NCBI GenBank assembly: GCA_035574175.1
Contig: DATLZB010000020.1
Coordinates: forward strand, 1 to 12,344
Source: DATLZB01 sp035574175
Lineage (GTDB): Bacteria; Pseudomonadota; Alphaproteobacteria; Rhizobiales; Hyphomicrobiaceae
Direction of reading: 5' to 3'
Length of the DNA: 12,344 nucleotides
In this document: in pieces, positions 6,353 to 12,344 of the stretch
How the letters are laid out: every line of letters starts with the position of its first letter
Numbering within the stretch: the stretch's first letter is position 1
Notes under the pieces: generated by a model
Databases searched by the model: none
Told to the model about the DNA's origin: nothing
What the model saw: only the letters and a program-made list of their open reading frames with translations
Position numbers and translations under genes: made by a program

Positions 6353-8092
6353 ATGTCCGCGGCGACCCAGAGCAGTGAAACCAAGACGCCGACCGGCGAG
6401 GAGCTGACGGACGGCTTTCACTTGGTCATCGATGCACTCAAGCTCAACGGCATCAACACGATCTACGGGGTGCCCGGCATCCCGATCACCGATCTCGGCC
6501 GCTTCGCGCAGGCTGCCGGCATGCGCGTCATTTCGTTCCGCCATGAGCAGAGCGCAGGCTATGCCGCCTCCATCGCGGGCTACCTCACGAGGAAACCAGG
6601 CGTGTGCCTCACCGTCTCGGCGCCCGGGTTCCTCAACGGGCTCACCGCCCTCGCCAATGCCACCACCAACTGTTTCCCGATGATCCAGATCTCGGGCTCC
6701 TCCGAACGCGAGATCGTCGACTTGCAGCAAGGCGATTATGAGGAGATGGACCAGCTCGCCATCGCCAAGCCGCTGTGTAAGGCGGCCTTCCGCATCCTGC
6801 ACGCCCAGGATATCGGCATCGGCGTGGCGCGCGCCATCCGCGCGGCGCTTTCGGGGCGTCCCGGCGGCGTGTACCTCGACCTGCCGGCCAAGCTGCTTTC
6901 GCAGGTGATGAGCGCGGAAGCGGGCCGAAAGTCGCTGATCAAGGTGATCGACCCGGCGCCCGCGCAGCTCCCTCACCCGGAGGCGGTCAAGCGCGCCCTC
7001 GACGTCCTCAGGACGGCGAAGCGGCCGCTCATCATTCTGGGCAAAGGTGCTGCCTACGCGCAGGCCGACGACATCGTCCGCGCGTTCGTCGAGAAGAGCG
7101 GCATTCCGTTCCTGCCGATGAGCATGGCCAAGGGCATCCTCCCCGACACGCATCCCCAATGCGCGGGCGCCGCACGATCGCTGGTGCTACAGAGCTCCGA
7201 TGTCGTCGTGCTGATCGGGGCCCGTCTCAACTGGCTCCTCTCGCACGGCAAGGGCAAGACGTGGGGCGAGCCCTACTCCAAGACGTTCATCCAGATCGAC
7301 ATCGAGCCCAGGGAGATGGACTCTAACGTCGCCATCTCCGCTCCCCTGGTCGGGGACATCGCTTCCTGCGTATCGGCGCTGTCCGACGGCATGGGCGGCA
7401 AGTGGCCCGCGCCGCCTGCCGACTGGATCGGCACGGTCAAGGCGAAAAAGGAGGAGAACATCGCCAAGATGGCGCCACGCCTCATGAAGAACACGGCGCC
7501 GATGGACTTCCACGGCGCCCTCGGTGCGTTGCGCACCGTCATCAAGGAACGGCCCGACACCATCCTCGTCAACGAAGGCGCCAACACGCTCGATCTTGCC
7601 CGTGGCGTCATCGACATGTACCAGCCGCGCAAGCGGCTCGACGTCGGCACCTGGGGCGTGATGGGCATCGGCATGGGTTTTTCCATCGCGGCCGCGATCG
7701 AGACAGGAAAGCCCGTGCTCGCCGTCGTCGGCGACAGCGCCTTCGGCTTCTCCGGCATGGAGGTGGAGACGGTCTGCCGCTATAGGTTGCCGGTCTGCGT
7801 CGTGGTTTTCAACAACGACGGCATCTATCGCGGCACCGACGTCAATCCCGGTGGGGGCTCCGATCCCGCCACCACCGTGTTCGTCAAGGGCTCGCGCTAC
7901 GACAAAATGATGGAGGCCTTCGGCGGCGCCGGCGCCCACGTGACGACGCCGGACGAACTCAAACGCGCCGTCAACGCGGCCATGGACTCGGGCAAGCCCA
8001 CCCTCATCAACGCGGTGATCGACCCGGCGGCAGGCAGCGAGAGCGGCCGCATTGGCAATCTCAACCCGCAAAGCGTGTTGAAAAAGAAATGA
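6353..8092 (+). CDS. oxc: Oxalyl-CoA decarboxylase
   Basis: This 579-residue thiamine diphosphate enzyme converts oxalyl-CoA to formyl-CoA and CO2 in the cytoplasm. It aligns end to end, from memory, with Oxalobacter formigenes Oxc (568 residues). Active-site residues are present: Glu65 (FRHEQ), Tyr129-Glu130 (LQQGDYEEMDQ), Tyr492 (NNDGIY), and Ser564/Arg566 in the C-terminal ESGRI motif, which is characteristic of true oxalyl-CoA decarboxylases. The ThDP/Mg motif is GDSAFGFSGME through FNND. The ATG at 6353 is backed by GAAGGAGG (6338-6345). Its stop overlaps a possible frc start (ATGA), so the two genes are tightly coupled. It differs from acetolactate synthase and 2-hydroxyacyl-CoA lyase relatives by the C-terminal motif and the neighbouring frc. 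No GntR operator copy is visible in the 136 bp before it. Confidence 0.97.
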   Translation: MSAATQSSETKTPTGEELTDGFHLVIDALKLNGINTIYGVPGIPITDLGRFAQAAGMRVISFRHEQSAGYAASIAGYLTRKPGVCLTVSAPGFLNGLTALANATTNCFPMIQISGSSEREIVDLQQGDYEEMDQLAIAKPLCKAAFRILHAQDIGIGVARAIRAALSGRPGGVYLDLPAKLLSQVMSAEAGRKSLIKVIDPAPAQLPHPEAVKRALDVLRTAKRPLIILGKGAAYAQADDIVRAFVEKSGIPFLPMSMAKGILPDTHPQCAGAARSLVLQSSDVVVLIGARLNWLLSHGKGKTWGEPYSKTFIQIDIEPREMDSNVAISAPLVGDIASCVSALSDGMGGKWPAPPADWIGTVKAKKEENIAKMAPRLMKNTAPMDFHGALGALRTVIKERPDTILVNEGANTLDLARGVIDMYQPRKRLDVGTWGVMGIGMGFSIAAAIETGKPVLAVVGDSAFGFSGMEVETVCRYRLPVCVVVFNNDGIYRGTDVNPGGGSDPATTVFVKGSRYDKMMEAFGGAGAHVTTPDELKRAVNAAMDSGKPTLINAVIDPAAGSESGRIGNLNPQSVLKKK

Positions 8093-8103
8093 CGGAGCGT
8101 GCG

Positions 8104-9378
8104 ATGAAAGCGTTGGAAGGTGTCAGGATTCTCGATATGAGCCACGTGCAGGCCGGGCCGACGTGCACGCAACTCCTCGCCTGGTTCGGGGCCGACGTGA
8201 TCAAAGTGGAACGCCCAGGTACCGGAGACATCACGCGCGGCCAGCTCCGGGACATCCCCAACGTGGACAGCCTCTATTTCACTATGCTGAACCACAACAA
8301 GCGGTCGATCACGCTCGACACCAAGAATCCGAAGGGCAAGGAGGTTCTGGAGCGGCTGATTAAGGTCTGCGACGTGCTGGTGGAGAACTTCGGCCCCGGC
8401 GTGCTCGATCGCATGGGCTACACCTGGGAACGCATCAGGGAGCTCAACCCGCGCATGATTTATGCCTCGATCAAGGGCTTCGGACCCGGGCCCTACGAGG
8501 ACTGCAAGGTGTACGAGAACGTGGCGCAATGCACCGGGGGGGCCGCCTCCACGACCGGCTTCCGCGACGGGCCGCCGCTTGTCACCGGCGCACAGATCGG
8601 CGACTCGGGCACCGGCCTGCACCTCGCCATCGGCATCATCGCCGCGCTCTATCAGCGGACCAGGACCGGACGGGGCCAGCGCGTCACCTGCGCCATGCAG
8701 GACGGCGTGCTGAACCTGTGCCGTGTCAAGATGCGCGACCAGCAACGGCTGAAGCACGGCCCGCTCACGGAGTACAGCCAGTACGGTGAGGGCATTCCGT
8801 TCGGCGACACCGTGCCGCGCGCCGGCAATGACTCCGGCGGCGGCCAACCCGGGCGCATCCTCAAGTGCAAGGGTTGGGAGACAGATCCCAACGCCTACAT
8901 CTACTTCATCACCCAGGCGCCGGTGTGGGAAGCGATTTGCGATGTGATCGGAGAGCCGGGCTGGAAGACGCACCCGGATTACGCCACGCCCCCAGCGCGG
9001 CTGCCGCGCTTGAACGAGATCTTCGCGCGCATCGAAAAGTGGACGATGACCAAGACCAAGTTCGAGGCCATGGAGATTCTCAACAAGTACGACATTCCCT
9101 GCGGCCCCATTCTGTCCATGAAGGAGCTCAGCGAGGACAAGTCGCTGTTTGCCACCGGTACGATGGTGGAAGTCGATCATCCGACGCGCGGCAAGTACCT
9201 CTCCGTCGGCAACCCGATCAAGCTGTCGGACAGCCCGAGCGAGGTCAAACGCTCTCCACTCCTTGGCGAGCACACCACCGAGATCCTGAAGGACGTGCTC
9301 GGCTACAGCGCCGAGGAGATTGCCGCCATCCGCGCCGCGGGCGCAACCGAGCCGCCCAAGAAGGCCGCCGCCGAGTAG
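8104..9378 (+). CDS. frc: Formyl-CoA:oxalate CoA-transferase (class III CoA-transferase)
   Basis: This enzyme moves CoA from formyl-CoA to oxalate, giving formate and oxalyl-CoA, and closes the cycle with oxc. The protein has 424 residues from 8104, near O. formigenes Frc (428) and E. coli YfdW. Key features are HVQAGP near the N-terminus (Gln16), GAQIGDSGTG with the catalytic Asp167, and the loop SGGGQPG, where the first of four glycines is Ser. The short insert before PRAGN resembles YfdW more than the Oxalobacter enzyme. The start at 8104 is preferred because GGAG (8094-8097) precedes it and the product then begins MKALEGVRILD, as in relatives. An ATG at 8089 overlapping the oxc stop would add five residues. 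It forms one operon with oxc and the following C1 genes. Confidence 0.96.
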   Translation: MKALEGVRILDMSHVQAGPTCTQLLAWFGADVIKVERPGTGDITRGQLRDIPNVDSLYFTMLNHNKRSITLDTKNPKGKEVLERLIKVCDVLVENFGPGVLDRMGYTWERIRELNPRMIYASIKGFGPGPYEDCKVYENVAQCTGGAASTTGFRDGPPLVTGAQIGDSGTGLHLAIGIIAALYQRTRTGRGQRVTCAMQDGVLNLCRVKMRDQQRLKHGPLTEYSQYGEGIPFGDTVPRAGNDSGGGQPGRILKCKGWETDPNAYIYFITQAPVWEAICDVIGEPGWKTHPDYATPPARLPRLNEIFARIEKWTMTKTKFEAMEILNKYDIPCGPILSMKELSEDKSLFATGTMVEVDHPTRGKYLSVGNPIKLSDSPSEVKRSPLLGEHTTEILKDVLGYSAEEIAAIRAAGATEPPKKAAAE

Positions 9379-9444
9379 TAGGGCGCCCCGCGTCCTGCCC
9401 GATGCGGTGGTGCTTCCAACAGAGGGTCACGGAGGAGTAGTTCG

Positions 9445-10392
9445 ATGCGCATCGTCGTCCACGGACAGGACGCGTTCGGCAAGGCCGTCCTCGAGAAACT
9501 GCTCGAGCGCAAGGAAAACGTCGTCGCCGTGTTCTGCGCGCCCGACAAAGCGGGCAAGGCGGAAGATCCGCTCAAGGTATTCGCGCGCGAGAAGAAGCTG
9601 CCCGTTCACCAGCCGACGAGTTGGAAAACGCCGGAAGCGCTCGAGCTCATGAAGTCGTACAACCCCGATCTTTGCGTGATGGCCTACGTCACGCTGTTCG
9701 TGCCGCAGCCGGTGCTCGACGCACCCAAGCTCGGCACCATCCAGTACCACCCTTCCCTGCTGCCGCTGCATCGCGGCCCCTCTTCGATCAACTGGCCGAT
9801 CGCCATGGGCAAGACGGAGACGGGTCTCACCATCTTCTGGCCCGACGAGGGGCTCGATGAGGGCCCGATCCTGCTGCAAAAGAAGGTGACCATCGGTCCA
9901 GACGAAACGCTCGGCGACGTCTACTTCAAGAAGCTGTTTCCGCTCGGCGTCGAGGCGATGATGGAGGCGGTCGATCTTGTGCGCGCAGGCAAGGCGCCGA
10001 AGATCCCGCAGGATCACTCCAAGAAGACCTACGAGAGCTGGTTCAAGAAGGAAATCGCCGAGATCGATTGGAGAAAGCCGGTCGACGAGGTTTACAACCT
10101 CATTCGCGCCTCCAATCCGGCGCCCGGCGCCTGGAGCACGATCAAAGGCAGCAAGCTCGACATCTTCGATTCCGCCAAGCGCCCGGGCGGCGGCACGCCG
10201 GGCGAGATCGTGGCGGTCGGGGCGGACGGCTTTGAGGTCGCGGCCCAGGGCGGGCGCATTCTCGTCAAGCGGGTGCGCGCACCGGGTGCACAGAAGGTGC
10301 CGGCAGCCGAATATGTGGCATCTGCGGGCCTCAAGGTCGGCGACCGGTTCGATCCGCCGGCGCCGAAGGCCGCGGCGTCCAGCAAAAAGTGA
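9445..10392 (+). CDS. Formyltransferase-family protein, like the hydrolase domain of 10-formyl-THF dehydrogenase
   Basis: This 315-residue stand-alone protein has a formyltransferase N-domain (about 1-200) and the small C-terminal barrel domain of methionyl-tRNA formyltransferases (about 205-300). It resembles most the N-terminal domain of ALDH1L1 (10-formyltetrahydrofolate dehydrogenase). The shared segments are YHPSLLPLHRGPSSINW (101-117), FWPDEGLDEGPILLQ (131-145) and a QDHSKKTYESW segment. Catalytic His102 and Asp138 are present. The Asn two residues before the His in methionyl-tRNA formyltransferase is Gln100 here. No ACT domain (unlike PurU) and no aldehyde dehydrogenase domain are attached. 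The start follows GGAGGAG (9431-9437). It sits between frc and fhs, so a one-carbon role is near certain. Either hydrolysis of 10-formyl-THF, or formyl transfer between CoA, formate and folate, is possible. The exact reaction is unknown. Confidence 0.85.
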   Translation: MRIVVHGQDAFGKAVLEKLLERKENVVAVFCAPDKAGKAEDPLKVFAREKKLPVHQPTSWKTPEALELMKSYNPDLCVMAYVTLFVPQPVLDAPKLGTIQYHPSLLPLHRGPSSINWPIAMGKTETGLTIFWPDEGLDEGPILLQKKVTIGPDETLGDVYFKKLFPLGVEAMMEAVDLVRAGKAPKIPQDHSKKTYESWFKKEIAEIDWRKPVDEVYNLIRASNPAPGAWSTIKGSKLDIFDSAKRPGGGTPGEIVAVGADGFEVAAQGGRILVKRVRAPGAQKVPAAEYVASAGLKVGDRFDPPAPKAAASSKK

Positions 10393-10408
10393 TCAGGGGG
10401 GCAAGCCG

Positions 10409-12082
10409 ATGACCGTGAGGTCCGACATCGAGATCGCGCGCGAAGCAAAGATGAAGCCGATCACGGAGGTCGGCAAGAAGATCGGCATCCCGAGCGAGGC
10501 AATCCTCAACTACGGCCCATGGAAGGGTAAGGTATCCTTCGCCTTCATCGACTCGCTGCGGAAGAACAGGGACGGTAAACTCATCCTGGTCACCGCCATT
10601 ACGCCAACACCGGCCGGCGAGGGCAAGACGACGACGACGGTGGGTCTGGGTGACGGTCTCAACCGGCTCGGCAAGCGGGCGATCAGCTGCCTGCGCGAAC
10701 CCTCGCTCGGACCCTGCTTCGGCGTCAAGGGCGGGGCGGCCGGCGGCGGTTACTCTCAGGTGGTGCCCATGGAGGACATCAACCTGCATTTTACCGGTGA
10801 TTTCCACGCCATCACCTCGGCCAACAACCTGCTGGCCGCGATGATCGACAACCACATCTACTGGGGCAACAGCCTCGGCATCGATCCGCGCCGGGTTACC
10901 TGGCGGCGGGTGCTGGACATGAACGATCGGGCGCTGCGTTCCATCGTCAATTCGCTCGGCGGTGTGGCCAACGGCTTTCCGCGCGAAGACGGCTTTGACA
11001 TTACGGTGGCATCAGAGGTCATGGCGATCTTCTGTCTTGCCACGGACCTGAAAGACCTCGAGCGGCGGATCGGCAACATCGTCGTCGGCTACACGCGCGA
11101 GCGCAAGCCGGTGCGTGCGCGCGACATCAAGGCCGACGGCGCCATGACCGTGCTGCTCAAGGATGCGTTGATGCCGAACCTCGTGCAGACACTCGAGAAC
11201 AATCCCGTGTTCATCCACGGTGGCCCGTTCGCCAACATCGCCCACGGCTGCAACTCGGTGCTTGCCACCACGACTGCGCTCAAGCTCGCTGACTACGTGG
11301 TGACCGAAGCCGGCTTCGGAGCGGACCTCGGCGCCGAGAAGTTTTTCGATATCAAGTGCCGCAAGGCCGGTCTCACCCCGGCCGCGGCGGTGATCGTCGC
11401 CACAGTGCGCGCGCTCAAGATGCATGGCGGCGTGGCCAAGGACGATCTCAAGAACGAGAATGTCGCTGCCGTGAGCAAAGGCTGCGACAACCTCAAGCGG
11501 CATCTGGAGAACGTGAAGAAGTTCGGCGTGCCGGCAGTGGTCGGCATCAACCGCTTCATCAGCGACACGGATGCCGAAATCAAGGCGGTGGTGCAGGCGG
11601 CGGAGAGCGTCGGCGTGAAGGCTTTCCTGTGCACCCACTGGGCCAACGGCAGCAAGGGCATCGAGGGGCTGGCACGCCACGTCGCAGAGCTCGCCGACAG
11701 CGGGCAGTCCAGGTTCAAGCCGCTCTATCCCGACGACCTCCCGCTCTGGGACAAAGTGAAGACGATCGCCACCAGCCTCTACGGGGCAAGCGACATCACT
11801 GCTGATACGGCGGTGCGCAACCAGTTCAAGGAGCTGCAGATCAACTACGGCAAGCTGCCGATCTGCATGGCCAAGACGCAGTACTCGTTCTCCACCGATC
11901 CCAATCTCAAGAATGCGCCCTCAAATCATGTTGTGCCGATCCGCGAGGTGCGGCTTGCGGCAGGCGCCGAGTTCATCGTGGTGATCTGCGGTGAGATCAT
12001 GACCATGCCCGGGCTGCCCAAGGTGCCCTCCGCGGACTCGATCAGGCTCAATGACCAGGGCCAGATCGAGGGGCTGTTCTAA
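10409..12082 (+). CDS. fhs: Formate--tetrahydrofolate ligase
   Basis: This 557-residue cytoplasmic enzyme joins formate to tetrahydrofolate with ATP, giving 10-formyl-THF. Its length equals that of Methylobacterium FtfL. The P-loop TPTPAGEGKTT lies at 65-75. Other family segments include REPSLGPCFGVKGGAAGGG, NLHFTGDFHAITSANN, GGPFANIAHGCNS, EAGFGADLGAEKFFDIKC and the C-terminal GEIMTMPGLPKVPSADSIRLNDQGQIEGLF region. The start at 10409 follows a G-rich ribosome site 16 bp after the formyltransferase gene. The same frame is open 432 bases further upstream, but that part only shadows the previous gene. Placed last in the oxc-frc cluster, it would take up the formate released by Frc. This allows C1 assimilation through the serine cycle or purine synthesis, or folate-linked oxidation. 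Confidence 0.97.
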   Translation: MTVRSDIEIAREAKMKPITEVGKKIGIPSEAILNYGPWKGKVSFAFIDSLRKNRDGKLILVTAITPTPAGEGKTTTTVGLGDGLNRLGKRAISCLREPSLGPCFGVKGGAAGGGYSQVVPMEDINLHFTGDFHAITSANNLLAAMIDNHIYWGNSLGIDPRRVTWRRVLDMNDRALRSIVNSLGGVANGFPREDGFDITVASEVMAIFCLATDLKDLERRIGNIVVGYTRERKPVRARDIKADGAMTVLLKDALMPNLVQTLENNPVFIHGGPFANIAHGCNSVLATTTALKLADYVVTEAGFGADLGAEKFFDIKCRKAGLTPAAAVIVATVRALKMHGGVAKDDLKNENVAAVSKGCDNLKRHLENVKKFGVPAVVGINRFISDTDAEIKAVVQAAESVGVKAFLCTHWANGSKGIEGLARHVAELADSGQSRFKPLYPDDLPLWDKVKTIATSLYGASDITADTAVRNQFKELQINYGKLPICMAKTQYSFSTDPNLKNAPSNHVVPIREVRLAAGAEFIVVICGEIMTMPGLPKVPSADSIRLNDQGQIEGLF

Positions 12083-12134
12083 GCGCGTCCAGCGGCCGAA
12101 GGAAGCGGCTAGGCCGCGCTATTCGGTGACGCGC
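12083..12134 (+). terminator. Nested inverted repeat after fhs, possible transcript end
   Basis: GCGCGTC (12083-12089) pairs with GACGCGC (12128-12134), directly after the fhs stop. Inside lies a second stem, GCGGCC (12092-12097) with GGCCGC (12112-12117). No T-run follows, so it is not a standard intrinsic terminator, but it could end or protect the oxc-fhs message. The remaining 103 bases up to the next gene show no feature I can support. Confidence 0.35.
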
Positions 12135-12237
12135 ACCGGAGCGGAGCAGGCAGCCCGTTCCAGCCGGCGCCTGAGCCGCGGCCGGTCGACGCGATCGCCG
12201 CCCCGCGCCGGCGCCATCTTCTTCGGTGGAGAAGCGC

Positions 12238-12344
12238 ATGAACGTCTCGCGATTTCTGATCCTGCTCGGCATCGTGCTGGTGGTGGCGGGTCTTTTGTGG
12301 CCGCTGATCGCGCGCATGGGACTCGGCCGGCTCCCCGGAGACAT
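12238..12344 (+). CDS. DUF2905-type small membrane protein, partial at right edge
   Basis: Thirty-five codons are present before the window ends. They encode one hydrophobic segment, FLILLGIVLVVAGLLWPLI (6-24), followed by ARMGLGRLPGD. This matches the start of the short (about 65-75 residue) DUF2905 family, whose members run LLxLGLxLxxxGLLWP then GLGRLPGDI. A GGTGGAGAA ribosome site lies just before the ATG at 12238. The function of the family is unknown. It is separated from fhs by 155 bp and an inverted repeat, and probably does not belong to the oxalate unit. Confidence 0.75.
   Translation, partial: MNVSRFLILLGIVLVVAGLLWPLIARMGLGRLPGD

Noticed and set aside
6353..8092. Acetolactate synthase or 2-hydroxyacyl-CoA lyase as identity of the ThDP enzyme
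   Set aside because: The C-terminal ESGRI motif, the LQQGDYEEMDQ segment and overall match to Oxalobacter Oxc, plus the adjacent frc, support oxalyl-CoA decarboxylase.
9445..10392. Housekeeping methionyl-tRNA formyltransferase (fmt) or PurU
   Set aside because: The active-site segment reads IQYHPSLLP as in 10-formyl-THF dehydrogenase; there is no neighbouring def gene and no N-terminal ACT domain.
9977..10408. In-frame upstream extension of fhs (144 codons)
   Set aside because: The extension lies inside the formyltransferase gene in another frame and is Arg/Ser-rich; the family N-terminus begins at 10409 behind a ribosome site.

Overview
This 12.3 kb window is high-GC and coding-dense. The protein sequences point to a Gram-negative proteobacterium, most likely an alphaproteobacterium of the Hyphomicrobiales/methylotroph type. 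The reasons are a formate--tetrahydrofolate ligase that closely resembles, as far as I recall the sequence, FtfL of Methylobacterium, a tripartite tricarboxylate transporter (TTT) with a Bug-type binding protein, and a complete oxalate decarboxylation gene pair. No RNA genes, insertion sequences, CRISPR arrays or phage genes are visible.

Left half, minus strand (5208 down to 1): tctA, tctC and tctB encode a TTT carboxylate importer (large membrane subunit, periplasmic binding protein, small membrane subunit). They are followed by a two-subunit ATP-grasp acyl-CoA ligase of the succinyl-CoA synthetase family. The alpha subunit of the ligase runs off the left edge. The ligase keeps the nucleotide/Mg residues but differs from canonical succinyl-CoA synthetase in several normally invariant loops, so its acid substrate is probably not succinate.

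Centre (5209-5526): a 318 bp divergent control region precedes a GntR-family (FCD-type) repressor gene on the plus strand. A perfect 10-bp palindrome, TGGTATACCA, occurs twice here and a third time upstream of the ligase operon. In all three places it sits in the same orientation relative to the downstream gene, as TATGGTATACCA. This links transporter, ligase and regulator into one predicted regulon.

Right half, plus strand (6353-12082): oxalyl-CoA decarboxylase (oxc), formyl-CoA:oxalate CoA-transferase (frc), a stand-alone formyltransferase-fold protein resembling the hydrolase domain of 10-formyltetrahydrofolate dehydrogenase, and formate--tetrahydrofolate ligase (fhs). Together they turn oxalate into CO2 and formate, and move the one-carbon unit onto folate. 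The window ends in the start of a small DUF2905 membrane protein.

Working model (inference): the TTT system imports oxalate or a related carboxylate. The divergent SucCD-like ligase makes a CoA thioester with ATP, possibly priming the Frc/Oxc cycle. Frc and Oxc cycle oxalate to CO2 and formate. Fhs, and possibly the formyltransferase-like protein, couple the C1 unit to tetrahydrofolate for assimilation or for oxidation.
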